DNA of 30,191 nt from CAYXAA01 sp964462985 (lineage in GTDB: Bacteria > Pseudomonadota > Alphaproteobacteria > Rhizobiales > Stappiaceae): assembly GCA_964462985.1 (NCBI GenBank), contig CAYXAA010000045.1, positions 1 through 30,191 on the forward strand. Reading direction: 5' to 3'. Shown piece after piece: positions 15,901 through 24,035 of the stretch. A model generated the notes under the pieces. The model ran no database searches, was not told the origin of the DNA, and saw nothing but the letters and a program-made list of their open reading frames with translations. The position numbers and the translations under genes were made by a program. The first letter of the stretch is position 1, and every line of letters begins with the position of its first letter.

Positions 15901-17343
15901 TCAGCGGCTGGAGCGGATCACCTGGATCTCAAGGTCCCGCACCTTCTTGCGCAACGTGTTGCGGTTGACCCCGAGCAATTCGGCCGCCTTGATCTGATTG
16001 CCGCGGGTCGCTGCGAGCGCCACGCTGATCAGAGGATACTCGACCTCGCGCAGGATGCGGTGGTAGAGCCCCGGCGGCGGCAGCGCATCGCCGAACTTGT
16101 CGAAATAGGTGTTGAGATACCGTTCGACCGAATTGCCAAGATCGATTTCCGAGTTGCTCTCGTCATACGCATTCGGACTCGGCTGACTGAGTTCCTGGTC
16201 GATCAGCGATGCGGTGATAAGGTCCTGGGGATAGAGCGCCGCCAGACGCCGCACGAGATTTTCAAGTTCGCGCACGTTGCCGGGCCAGCGGTAATGTTTC
16301 AGCCGGTCGAGTGCGGCGTGCTCGATCTGCTTGGCCGGCAGGCCTTCCTTTTCGACCAGTGTGAAGAAGTGACGCACCAGGTCGGGGATGTCCTCGACGC
16401 GCTCACGCAGCGGCGGCAACCGGATCGGAACGACATTGAGGCGGTAGTAAAGGTCCTCGCGGAACAGGCCCTGGTTGATCAGCTGACGCAGGTCCTTATT
16501 GGTCGCGGCGATGATCCTGACATCGGTCTTGATCGGCGTGCGGCCGCCTACCGTGGTGTATTCGCCCTGCTGCAGCACCCGCAGCAGCCGTGTCTGCGCC
16601 TCCATCGGCATGTCGCCAATCTCGTCGAGGAAGAGGGTGCCGCCGTCGGCCTGCTCGAAGCGGCCTGAAGAGCGCGCCTGCGCGCCGGTGAAGGCCCCCT
16701 TCTCATGGCCGAACAGCTCCGCCTCGATCAGGTCGCGCGGGATTGCGGCCATATTGATGGCGACGAACGGGCCGTTCCGGCGTTTGCCATAGTCATGCAG
16801 CGCCCGGGCGACCAGCTCCTTGCCGGTGCCGGACTCGCCGTTGATCATGACGGTGAGGTCCGTCTGCATCAGCCGCGCCAGCACGCGGTAGATCTCCTGC
16901 ATCGCCGGCGAGCGGCCGATCAGGGGAATGTTTTCGTTGGTGTCCTCCACCGTCGTAAGCCGCTTGGCCTTCGGCTCGGAGAGCGCCCGGCCGACGATCC
17001 CGGTCAGTTCCTTGAGGTCGAAGGGCTTGGGCAGGTACTCGTAGGCACCGTGCTCGGAGGCACGGATCGCCGTCATGAAGGTGTTCTGCGCACTCATGAC
17101 GATGACCGGCAGCTCCGGCCTCAGCTTCTTGATCCTGGGCAGCACGTCGAACACGTTCTCGTCTGGCATGACCACATCGGTGACAACGAGGTCGCCGTCA
17201 CCGGAGCTGACCCAGCGCCACAGCGTAGCGGCGTTCGAGGTCAGGCGGACGGTGTAGCCGGCGCGCGACAGCGCCTGGTTGAGCACGGTTCGGATGGCCG
17301 CGTCGTCATCTGCAACAAGGATCGTGCCAGTCGGCATGGTCAT
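15901..17343 (-). CDS. ntrC: Nitrogen regulator NtrC (sigma-54 activator)
   Basis: A 480-residue nitrogen response regulator. The receiver domain has Asp56 (VVTDVVMPD). The AAA+ domain carries Walker A NGESGTGKE, an intact GAFTGA (FGHEKGAFTGAQ) and GGTLFLDEIGDMP. The C-terminal Fis-type helix-turn-helix reads GNQIKAAELLGVNRNTLRKK. When phosphorylated by NtrB under nitrogen limitation, it opens sigma-54 promoters such as glnA, glnK-amtB and nitrogen-assimilation genes. Its ATG overlaps the ntrB stop (ATGA), and a second ATG lies two codons on. It is the last gene of dusB-ntrB-ntrC before the spacer. Confidence 0.97.
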   Translation of the reverse strand: MTMPTGTILVADDDAAIRTVLNQALSRAGYTVRLTSNAATLWRWVSSGDGDLVVTDVVMPDENVFDVLPRIKKLRPELPVIVMSAQNTFMTAIRASEHGAYEYLPKPFDLKELTGIVGRALSEPKAKRLTTVEDTNENIPLIGRSPAMQEIYRVLARLMQTDLTVMINGESGTGKELVARALHDYGKRRNGPFVAINMAAIPRDLIEAELFGHEKGAFTGAQARSSGRFEQADGGTLFLDEIGDMPMEAQTRLLRVLQQGEYTTVGGRTPIKTDVRIIAATNKDLRQLINQGLFREDLYYRLNVVPIRLPPLRERVEDIPDLVRHFFTLVEKEGLPAKQIEHAALDRLKHYRWPGNVRELENLVRRLAALYPQDLITASLIDQELSQPSPNAYDESNSEIDLGNSVERYLNTYFDKFGDALPPPGLYHRILREVEYPLISVALAATRGNQIKAAELLGVNRNTLRKKVRDLEIQVIRSSR

Positions 17344-18482
17344 TCGGTCCTGTCATGAGAAGAATGGGGGCCGCCGGCGAACGCCGGCATCAGGATGCGG
17401 AACACGGTCCGCCCGGGCTGGCTGTCGCATTCGATGACGCCGCCGTGGTCGCCGATGATCTTGGCGACCAGCGCCAGCCCGAGGCCCGTCCCGTTGGTCT
17501 TGGTGGTGATGAAGGGCTCGAACAGGTGCGGCAGCAGGTCCTCGGGCACACCGGGTCCGTTGTCGCGCACGCAAAATTCCAGGGGCAGACCGACCCTTTC
17601 GCTGGTGCCGGGCACCGACAGGCGAATGCCCGGCCGGAATGCCGTGGTCAGCGTGATTTCGCCATCGCCGGAGCCGGCAATCGCCTCGGTGGCGTTCTTC
17701 ACCAAGTTGAGGAAGACCTGAATCAGCTGATCGCGGTTGGCCAGCACCGGCGGGAGCGAGGGGTCATAGTCCTCGTGAATGGTGACGCCGCGGCCGAAGC
17801 CCGACTGGGCCAGCCGTTTGACCCGGTCGAGCACCACGTGGATGTTGACGGGCTCGCGCTCGACCGGGCGCTCGTCGGAGAACACCTCCATTCGGTCGAC
17901 CAGCTTCACGATCCGGTCGGCTTCGTCCATGATCAGCCGCGTCAGCGGCCGATCGTCGTCGCTGGCAGACGCCTCCAGCAGCTGGGCGGCACCGCGGATC
18001 CCGGACAGCGGGTTCTTGATTTCGTGCGCCAGCATGGCGGCAAGACCGGTCACCGTCCGGGCGGCGCCCCGCGACGTCAGCTGGCGGTCGATCTTGTCCG
18101 CCATGCCGCGCTCCTGGAACATGAGCAGGACGGCGCCCGGCCGGTCGGCAATCGGGGCGGCGTTGATGTCGACGACCCGTTCCGGTCCGATCCGCGGCGA
18201 ACCGATATCGACCTTGTACTCGTTGACCGCGGCGCCCCGCTCGCGCACCTGCTCGATCAGCGACAGCAGCGGGCTGCCGAAGGGCACGAAAAAGGAGATC
18301 GGGTGGCGTCGCAGCACGGCCGTGCTCGAGCGGAAGAATCCTTCGGCTGCGACGTTGGCCGCCTCGATCACCCCGTCGGCGCCGACGACCACGACGGGGT
18401 GCGGCAGCGCGTCGAGCAGCTGCGCTCCATCGGGAACGCCCGCATCCGTCCCGCCCTGCACGGCCGACTGACTATCGCTCAT
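17340..18482 (-). CDS. ntrB: Nitrogen sensor kinase/phosphatase NtrB
   Basis: A soluble 380-residue kinase without transmembrane segments. It has a PAS domain (about 20-120, PHPVVVVGADGVIEAAN), phospho-acceptor His153 (AMLAHEIKNPLSGIRGAAQ), N box NLVKNATEAI, and DNGPGVPEDLL with TGLGLALVAKI. It phosphorylates or dephosphorylates NtrC according to the PII (GlnB) state. Its start overlaps the dusB stop by ATGA and its stop overlaps the ntrC start by ATGA, so the three are coupled. Confidence 0.97.
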   Translation of the reverse strand: MSDSQSAVQGGTDAGVPDGAQLLDALPHPVVVVGADGVIEAANVAAEGFFRSSTAVLRRHPISFFVPFGSPLLSLIEQVRERGAAVNEYKVDIGSPRIGPERVVDINAAPIADRPGAVLLMFQERGMADKIDRQLTSRGAARTVTGLAAMLAHEIKNPLSGIRGAAQLLEASASDDDRPLTRLIMDEADRIVKLVDRMEVFSDERPVEREPVNIHVVLDRVKRLAQSGFGRGVTIHEDYDPSLPPVLANRDQLIQVFLNLVKNATEAIAGSGDGEITLTTAFRPGIRLSVPGTSERVGLPLEFCVRDNGPGVPEDLLPHLFEPFITTKTNGTGLGLALVAKIIGDHGGVIECDSQPGRTVFRILMPAFAGGPHSSHDRTE

Positions 18483-19477
18483 GCCGCTCTCCTGACGCCG
18501 CAGTCCGCGAACCAGTGTTCGATTGTTCGGACGATCGCCCCTGGATCCTCTCCCGTCAGGAGCTGACGACGCACCGACGCCGGCGGCGCCACCCCGGCTT
18601 CGTCGAGGTACCAGGCGAGATGCTTGCGTGCTGTGCGAATGCCGAGCGCCGTGCCGTAATGAACCAGCATCGCCTCATAGTGCTCGACGACAAGACTGCC
18701 GAGCGCGGCTCCGGTCGGCGGCTCGGCGACGGTGTCACCCGATAGCGCGGCCCCGACCGCACCGACAATCCATGGCCTCCCGCAGGCTCCACGCCCGATC
18801 ATCACGGCGTCGGCGCCGGAACGCTCGAGCATGATTCTTGCGTCCTCGAGCGACCGGCAGTCTCCATTGGCAACGACAGGGATCGACACCGCGTCTGAGA
18901 CCGCCTTGATGGCGTCCCAGTCGGCCTGGCCGTTGTAGAACTGACAGCGGGTGCGGCCGTGAACCGTGACCATCTTCACCCCTGCCGCCTCGGCGCGGCG
19001 GGCAAGGTCCGGTGCATTGAGGCTGCCATGGTCCCAGCCGAGCCGCATCTTCACGGTCACCGGTATTCTGACCGCGGCGACGGTCGCATCGATCAGGCGA
19101 AGCGCATGGTCGAGATCGCGCATCAGCGCCGATCCGGAGTAGCCGGTGGTGACCTTTTTCGCAGGGCAGCCCATGTTGATGTCGATGACATCGGCGCCGG
19201 CCGCTTCCGCGATCCGGGCGCCCTCGGCCATCCAGTGTGCCTCGCGGCCGGCCAGCTGGACCACGTGGGGCTTGAGCCCTGCCCCCTCGGCCCTCAACAG
19301 GGTCTCCGGATCACCCTGCGCCAGCTGTGCGCTCGCCACCATTTCGGAAACGACCAGCCCTGCTCCGTACCGGTCGGCAATCCGGCGGAACGGCAGGTCG
19401 GTAATTCCCGAAAGCGGTGCCAGAAACGCTCGGTTGCGCGGGGTAACCGGGCCGATCGACGGCGGTGGAACGGACAT
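18479..19477 (-). CDS. dusB: tRNA-dihydrouridine synthase DusB (NifR3)
   Basis: An FMN enzyme that reduces uridines in the tRNA D-loop; 332 residues. The FMN-site motif APLSGITDLPFRRIADRYG is at the N-terminus, the catalytic cysteine is in DINMGCPAKKV, and substrate and phosphate residues follow in KMRLGWD, TVHGRTR and GRGACGRPW. I chose the ATG at 19477 because the family begins just before the first motif; 59 further open codons upstream look unrelated. The preceding ribosome site is weak. The nifR3-ntrB-ntrC order is classic for Alphaproteobacteria. The gene diverges from ispDF across 175 bases. Confidence 0.96.
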   Translation of the reverse strand: MSVPPPSIGPVTPRNRAFLAPLSGITDLPFRRIADRYGAGLVVSEMVASAQLAQGDPETLLRAEGAGLKPHVVQLAGREAHWMAEGARIAEAAGADVIDINMGCPAKKVTTGYSGSALMRDLDHALRLIDATVAAVRIPVTVKMRLGWDHGSLNAPDLARRAEAAGVKMVTVHGRTRCQFYNGQADWDAIKAVSDAVSIPVVANGDCRSLEDARIMLERSGADAVMIGRGACGRPWIVGAVGAALSGDTVAEPPTGAALGSLVVEHYEAMLVHYGTALGIRTARKHLAWYLDEAGVAPPASVRRQLLTGEDPGAIVRTIEHWFADCGVRRAA

Positions 19478-19490
19478 ACGGTCACTCGAT

Positions 19491-19511
19491 TGCTTATATC
19501 GTGAGCACGAT
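19491..19511 (-). promoter_or_regulatory. Candidate dusB-ntrBC promoter -10 with overlapping palindrome
   Basis: On the minus strand TATAAG (19498-19493) is a good -10 sequence 16 bases before the dusB start. The palindrome ATCGTGAGCACGAT (19498-19511, perfect 6-base arms) lies directly against it, where a repressor would block polymerase. No convincing -35 at normal spacing was found, so this is tentative. Confidence 0.3.
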
Positions 19512-19652
19512 GGATCAATGCCTACGTAATAGTCAATTACCGATTGGTGGCAAGACAGGAATTTGCATTTCATGGATCGGGCTTGAGGTCGAGGCACGAA
19601 TAGCGGAAAACCCGCGAATGCCAAGCTGCGGCGTGCAAAGGAAAGGATGTGC

Positions 19653-20921
19653 ATGTCGGCGACGGATCTTCATGCGGGCAATCCGAGCAAGCCGAATCAA
19701 CGGATTACGATCGCGCTGGTTGTCGCTGCCGGCCGCGGCCTGCGGGCTTCCGGCGCGGTTGATGACGTCCCGAAGCAATACCGCTCCATCGGCGGCGTGG
19801 CGGTGCTGCGGCGCACTGTCACGGCCCTGCTGGCGGCAGCGCGCATCGACGCGGTTTGCGTCGTGATCAATCCTGCCAGCCGCACTGCCTACGACGCCGC
19901 GATGTCCGGCCTGGTTGACGATCCACGCCTCATGCCCCCGGTTGCCGGTGGATCGACCCGGCAAGCCTCCGTCCTGGCCGGGCTGGAGGCCCTGGCGCCA
20001 ATCGCACCTCGTTTCGTGCTGATCCACGACGCTGCACGGCCGTTCGTTACCACCGCCGTTGTCGACGACGCCCTTGCGCGCCTTGAGGCCGGCGCGACCG
20101 CGCTAGTGGCGGCAGTGCCGGTCGCCGACACCTTAAAGCGTTCGCGCGATGGCAAAATGGTCGAGGCGACGGTTGCCCGCGACGGGTTGTGGTCGGCGCA
20201 GACGCCGCAGAGCTTCGTTTTTTCCGAAATCCTCAAGGCGCATCGTGCGGCGGCGCAGGCAGGCCGCCTCGACTTCACCGACGATGCTGCGGTCGCCGAG
20301 TGGGCCGGCCTTTCCTGTGGCCTTTCGGCGGGTGATCCCGGCAATATCAAGATCACCACCGTTGCCGATCTGGCCGCGGCGGACAGGAGATTGACGATGG
20401 AGGAGGCGGCGAAACCGCAGGACGTGCGCGTTGGAACCGGATACGACGTCCACGCCTTTGCGCCGGGTACGGCCGTTGTTCTGGGCGGACTGAGCATCGA
20501 TCACGACCGGGGGCTGAAGGGTCATTCTGACGCCGACGTCGTCCTGCACGCCCTCACCGACGCCCTCCTCGGTGCGCTCGCCGAGGGCGACATCGGGCAG
20601 CATTTCCCGCCGAGCGATCCCAGGTGGAAGGGCGCGGCCTCAGACAGGTTCCTCCAGTTTGCCGTCGATCGCGTGCGGGCCCGCGGCGGCCGTATCGCCC
20701 ATCTTGACGTCACCGTGGTTTGCGAAGCGCCCAAGATCGGCCCGCACCGAGCGGCCATGCGAGGCAGCATCGCCGAGATCTGCGGCCTTTCCGTCGACCG
20801 CGTGTCGGTCAAGGCCACCACCTCCGAACGACTCGGATTTACCGGCCGCAAGGAAGGTATCGCCGCGCTGGCGACGGCGACCGTCGCCCTGCCCTTCGAG
20901 CAAGGAGAGATGACGCCATGA
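19653..20921 (+). CDS. ispDF: Bifunctional IspDF, isoprenoid (MEP) pathway
   Basis: Two enzymes of the non-mevalonate pathway are fused. The N-terminal half (about 1-235) is IspD, 2-C-methyl-D-erythritol 4-phosphate cytidylyltransferase: VVAAGRGLR, PKQY, HDAARPF and TPQSF. The C-terminal half (about 250-415) is IspF, 2-C-methyl-D-erythritol 2,4-cyclodiphosphate synthase: GTGYDVHAF, GHSDADVVLHALTDALLGA, DIGQHFPPSD and KATTSERLGFTGR. The fusion is typical of Alphaproteobacteria. The ATG at 19653 has AAAGGA five bases upstream; ATG 19647 overlaps that site and is less likely. It overlaps cinA by ATGA. Confidence 0.97.
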   Translation: MSATDLHAGNPSKPNQRITIALVVAAGRGLRASGAVDDVPKQYRSIGGVAVLRRTVTALLAAARIDAVCVVINPASRTAYDAAMSGLVDDPRLMPPVAGGSTRQASVLAGLEALAPIAPRFVLIHDAARPFVTTAVVDDALARLEAGATALVAAVPVADTLKRSRDGKMVEATVARDGLWSAQTPQSFVFSEILKAHRAAAQAGRLDFTDDAAVAEWAGLSCGLSAGDPGNIKITTVADLAAADRRLTMEEAAKPQDVRVGTGYDVHAFAPGTAVVLGGLSIDHDRGLKGHSDADVVLHALTDALLGALAEGDIGQHFPPSDPRWKGAASDRFLQFAVDRVRARGGRIAHLDVTVVCEAPKIGPHRAAMRGSIAEICGLSVDRVSVKATTSERLGFTGRKEGIAALATATVALPFEQGEMTP

Positions 20922-21412
20922 CCGACATCGCCCGGTTTCGCGACCGCGTCGCCGACCTTGTCGCGCGCCTGAGCCAAAGCGGCCTCACAGTCGCCACCGC
21001 GGAATCCTGCACCGGTGGACTGGTCATTGGCCTGCTCACGGAAATCGCCGGCTCCTCGGCGGTCGTCGACCGCGGTTTCATCACCTATTCCAACGAGGCC
21101 AAGACGGAGATGCTCGGTGTGCCAGCGCCGCTGATCGACGCCCATGGCGCCGTCAGCCGTGAGACCGCGGAAGCCATGGCCGCCCGCGCCCTGTCGGCCT
21201 CTCGCGCCGACATGGCGGTTGCGATTACCGGTATTGCCGGGCCCGGCGGCGGCACTCCGCAGAAGCCTGTCGGCCTGGTGCATTTCGCCGCCATGCGCCG
21301 CGGCCGACCGCTGGTGCATGTCGAGCGCCGATTCCCGGACCGCGGCCGCGACGCGATCAGGGCCGATGCCATCGAACAGGCGCTCGACCTTCTTTCGAAT
21401 TTTATCGATTGA
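20918..21412 (+). CDS. cinA: CinA-family nicotinamide-nucleotide amidohydrolase (PncC)
   Basis: A 164-residue protein corresponding to the C-terminal CinA domain alone. It has the ATAESCTGGL motif with the catalytic Ser, ITGIAGPGGGTPQKPVGLVHF and a C-terminal ALDLL. The family deamidates nicotinamide mononucleotide to nicotinate mononucleotide, recycling NAD breakdown products. AGGAGA lies nine bases before the ATG, and the start overlaps the ispDF stop (ATGA), so it is coupled to ispDF. Confidence 0.95.
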   Translation: MTDIARFRDRVADLVARLSQSGLTVATAESCTGGLVIGLLTEIAGSSAVVDRGFITYSNEAKTEMLGVPAPLIDAHGAVSRETAEAMAARALSASRADMAVAITGIAGPGGGTPQKPVGLVHFAAMRRGRPLVHVERRFPDRGRDAIRADAIEQALDLLSNFID

Positions 21413-21460
21413 GTTCGGAAACTGTTTTCGACGAACTCATTCTGCTCTGGAAACCGGTGG

Positions 21461-21502
21461 AAAACGTCCCGTTTTGCGGCCATGGTGTGCCTGCAAAACG
21501 GG
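21461..21502 (+). promoter_or_regulatory. Alternative-pairing hairpins upstream of the secreted-protein gene
   Basis: CCCGTTTTGC (21468-21477) pairs perfectly with GCAAAACGGG (21493-21502) around a 15-base loop. The same CGTTTT (21470-21475) can instead pair with AAAACG at 21461-21466. The two stems exclude each other. There is no T-tract, so it is not a normal terminator. It ends seven bases before the next start codon, where it could control translation or serve as a dyad operator. Confidence 0.45.
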
Positions 21503-21509
21503 CTTGGGT

Positions 21510-21965
21510 ATGTATCGCGTTCTGTCCTTCATCTTTGCTGCCGTCCTTGTGCCGGGCCTGGCCGCGGCGGGCGAATACCACATCATCTCCCGTGAGGTGG
21601 ACGGCACCTTCAGCGCCAGCCACCGGCTCTACACGCGCCATGTGGACAACCTTTATCCGGTGGTGCTCTGCGGCCAGAACTACTGGACTCGCGCCCGCAC
21701 CGTCGCCTGGCTGCAGTGGGAGGCCGAGCAGGGCCGCTTGGTCGGTGTCGAATACAACAACGGCAAAGGCTGGTATCAGCTCTGCGATTCGCTGCAGGAA
21801 CGGCTCACCCTTGCCGACATCGGGATCAAGGGCGACTACGCGAAATTGCGCCTGATGGAGGACGGAGAACTCGAATATCGCGACCGGTTCAGTCGCATCG
21901 TTCGGGCATTTGGCCGCGAGCGGACGCCCCCGGGCGGCTACGCCGAATCCTACCACCTCAAGTAA
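21510..21965 (+). CDS. Hypothetical secreted protein
   Basis: A 151-residue protein that I do not recognise. Residues 1-20 are a clear signal peptide (MYRVLSFIFAAVLVPGLAAA) with cleavage after AAA-G, so it should be exported. The mature part is rich in aromatic and charged residues, with two cysteines (Cys54, Cys92) that could form a disulfide, WLQWEAEQGRLVGVEYNNGKGWYQL in the middle and a basic C-terminal part. No repeats or catalytic motifs are seen. The ATG at 21510 is chosen because the signal peptide starts there, although the ribosome site is poor and a hairpin lies just upstream. It follows cinA by 97 bases and converges with the COQ10-like gene (28-base gap). Confidence 0.7.
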   Translation: MYRVLSFIFAAVLVPGLAAAGEYHIISREVDGTFSASHRLYTRHVDNLYPVVLCGQNYWTRARTVAWLQWEAEQGRLVGVEYNNGKGWYQLCDSLQERLTLADIGIKGDYAKLRLMEDGELEYRDRFSRIVRAFGRERTPPGGYAESYHLK

Positions 21966-21993
21966 GCGTCGGAGGATGGCGCTACGTTGACGG

Positions 21994-22461
21994 CTATGCG
22001 GAGCTGGCGACCGGCCGATAGATCAGATCGGCACGCTCCTCGAACGCGTCGGCGAACTTGCGAAACGCACGGTCAAACATCGCCCCCATCAAGGCGCCCA
22101 GCGTCCGGCTCTTGAATTCGTAGGCGATGGCGAAGTGGATCTCGCAGGCGGTGTCGCTGACTGGGACGAACGTCCAGGTGTTCTCCAGGTGCTTGAACGG
22201 GCCGTCGAGATACTCGACCAGGATCCTTCCCGCCTGCGGATCGAGCGTCACCCGGCTGGTAAAGGTCTCCCGGAAGATCTTGTAGGCTACGGTCATGTCG
22301 GCCACGAGGATGGCCCGCCCATCATCGAGGTCCTTGCGCCCGCGTACGGTCAGTGCCTCGCACAGCGGCACGAATTGCGGATACTTCTCGACGTCCGCGA
22401 CCAGGGCGAACATATCTGCCGCCGTGTGGTCCACCTTGTGCGTCGTTTGAAACGAAGGCAT
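21994..22461 (-). CDS. COQ10/RatA-like SRPBCC-fold protein
   Basis: A 155-residue START-like (polyketide cyclase / COQ10) protein. Family features: MPSFQTTHKVDHTAADMFALVADVEKYPQFVPLCEAL at the N-terminus and a C-terminal helix FDRAFRKFADAFEERAD. Members bind ubiquinone or other hydrophobic ligands (COQ10) or, in the case of E. coli RatA, are proposed to act on ribosomes. Given the neighbourhood of lipA and the pyruvate dehydrogenase genes, a quinone-related role is more likely. The ATG at 22461 fits the family N-terminus. It follows lipA by 105 bases, same strand. Confidence 0.9.
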   Translation of the reverse strand: MPSFQTTHKVDHTAADMFALVADVEKYPQFVPLCEALTVRGRKDLDDGRAILVADMTVAYKIFRETFTSRVTLDPQAGRILVEYLDGPFKHLENTWTFVPVSDTACEIHFAIAYEFKSRTLGALMGAMFDRAFRKFADAFEERADLIYRPVASSA

Positions 22462-22566
22462 TCGACTTCGTCGTCCCTTTGTTGCCCCTTGCACGCAGTC
22501 GCCTGAAACAGGCAGGCGCCGTGCGACCGGCCGCGGCTGTCGATTCCGCTCTCGCCGGTGAAAGTC

Positions 22567-23541
22567 TCAGCCTGCCCTCGCGGCCCGTGCCCGCTTCAGG
22601 TCGGCAAAATCCTCGCCGGCATGATGCGATGAACGCGTCAGCGGGCTCGCAGAGACCTTTAGGAACCCCTTCGCATAAGCGATCTTCTCATAGGCTTTAA
22701 ACTCATCCGGCGTCACGAAGTTCACCACCGGATGGTGCTTCTTCGTCGGCTGAAGATACTGCCCGATGGTCAGAAAATCGACATCCGCGCTGCGCAGGTC
22801 ATCCATCAGCTGCAGCACCTCGTTCCGCTTCTCGCCGAGGCCGACCATGATGCCGGATTTGGTGAAGCTCGTCGGGTCGAGCTCCTTGACCCGCTGCAGC
22901 AGGCGGATCGAGTGAAAGTAGCGCGCGCCCGGGCGGACCGTCAGATAGTTCGACGGGACGGTCTCCAGATTGTGATTGAAGACGTCCGGCCGCGCCTCCA
23001 CCACTGTTTCGAGGGCGCCATCCTTGCGCAGGAAGTCGGGCGTCAGCACCTCGATCGTCGTCTGCGGCGAGCGGGCGCGAATGGCGTGAATCACCGCAGC
23101 GAAATGTCCGGCGCCACCGTCCGGCAGGTCGTCACGATCCACCGACGTGACGACGACATGCTCGAGCCCCATCGCCGCGACCGCCTCGGCGATCCCCGCC
23201 GGTTCGTTCGGATCGACCGGTCCGGGCATGCCGGTCCGTACGTTGCAGAAGGCGCAGGCGCGGGTACAGGTGTCGCCCAGAATCATGAAGCTGGCGTGCT
23301 TCTTCGACCAGCACTCGCCGATGTTCGGGCAGCCCGCCTCCTCGCAGACGGTGACGAGGTTGTTCTGCCGCACGATCTGCTGGGTGTCGCGATAAACCGG
23401 AGAGGTCGGCGCCTTGACGCGGATCCACGCCGGCTTGCGCTGCACCGGATTGTCCGGCCGGTGCGCCTTCTCCGGATGGCGCGGACGCGGCGCCGGCTCG
23501 GCGGAGGCGGAGTTCGAGACGGTGTCGAGGATCGTGACCAT
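22567..23541 (-). CDS. lipA: Lipoyl synthase
   Basis: A radical-SAM enzyme that inserts two sulfurs into octanoyl groups on E2 subunits; 324 residues, normal length. The auxiliary cluster cysteines are in CEEAGCPNIGECW (C-x4-C-x5-C) and the radical-SAM CxxxCxxC is in CTRACAFC. GGAGHF, NHNLETVP and the C-terminal RSSHHAGE serine ligand region are present. The ATG at 23541 gives the normal family start; a longer open frame upstream (86 codons, Ser/Arg-rich) is not part of the gene. Its product modifies PdhC encoded in the same cluster. Confidence 0.97.
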   Translation of the reverse strand: MVTILDTVSNSASAEPAPRPRHPEKAHRPDNPVQRKPAWIRVKAPTSPVYRDTQQIVRQNNLVTVCEEAGCPNIGECWSKKHASFMILGDTCTRACAFCNVRTGMPGPVDPNEPAGIAEAVAAMGLEHVVVTSVDRDDLPDGGAGHFAAVIHAIRARSPQTTIEVLTPDFLRKDGALETVVEARPDVFNHNLETVPSNYLTVRPGARYFHSIRLLQRVKELDPTSFTKSGIMVGLGEKRNEVLQLMDDLRSADVDFLTIGQYLQPTKKHHPVVNFVTPDEFKAYEKIAYAKGFLKVSASPLTRSSHHAGEDFADLKRARAARAG

Positions 23542-23637
23542 GGGTCTCACATGTCTTCGTTTGCGGCCTTCGTCAAGCGGGCCGAACGGCGATGGCCGCA
23601 AGGCTGGCCTGCGCGGAGCGACGGACGGCGGGCGCGC

Positions 23638-23665
23638 GATCGGCCGTTCCTCCCCCCGGCCGATC
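23638..23665 (-). other. Perfect hairpin directly after a glsB-like stop codon
   Basis: GATCGGCCG (23638-23646) and CGGCCGATC (23657-23665) are perfect 9-base arms. On the minus (transcribed) strand the 10-base loop reads GGGGGAGGAA. It abuts the stop of the upstream gene and precedes lipA. There is no U-tract, so it may be a 3' stability or processing element rather than a terminator. Its loop is complementary over seven bases to the CCUCCUCCC loop at 1029-1037. Confidence 0.5.
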
Positions 23666-23908
23666 TCAGCGGCCGAACAGCTTGCGCCACAGGAAGAGGA
23701 AGATGATGGCGCCGATGGTGGCCGTGACCAGCGCGTCGATGAAGCCACCCGTGACGTTGAGGCGAAAGATCTCGGCGAGCTTGCCGCCAACCAGCGCACC
23801 GATCAGGCCGACGACGAGACTGCCGAAGAAGCCGCCGCGGCTGTCGAGGACGCGATGGGCGATGGCACCGGCGATCAGGCCGATGATGATCCAGAGGATG
23901 AAAGACAT
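23666..23908 (-). CDS. GlsB/YeaQ/YmgE-family membrane protein (copy 2)
   Basis: An 80-residue protein of the transglycosylase-associated family with three transmembrane segments (about 3-20, 28-46 and 57-75). Typical residues are IIIGLIAGAIA at the start and GGFFGSLVVGLIGALVGG in the middle. Its function is poorly known; members are linked to stress and envelope state. The start at 23908 suits the family, though the ribosome site is weak. A similar gene lies 127 bases upstream, giving a tandem pair between lpdA and lipA. Confidence 0.88.
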   Translation of the reverse strand: MSFILWIIIGLIAGAIAHRVLDSRGGFFGSLVVGLIGALVGGKLAEIFRLNVTGGFIDALVTATIGAIIFLFLWRKLFGR

Positions 23909-24035
23909 CGTGTTGGTGCGAAGCTCCACTCCGGTGTGACCGATGCCGGACCGAAACGGCCTGGCACCGGAGGATGGGTCCGCCTCGGGCAACGGGCACG
24001 TGCGCGGCACCCGGCCGCGACCCGAGGCAATTCGG

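Noticed and set aside
13317..15968. 883-codon plus-strand frame opposite ntrY
   Set aside because: Shadow of ntrY, with no recognisable domain and biased composition.
23542..23799. N-terminal extension of LipA by 86 codons
   Set aside because: Ser/Arg-rich, contains the intergenic hairpin, and LipA has its normal length from the ATG at 23541.
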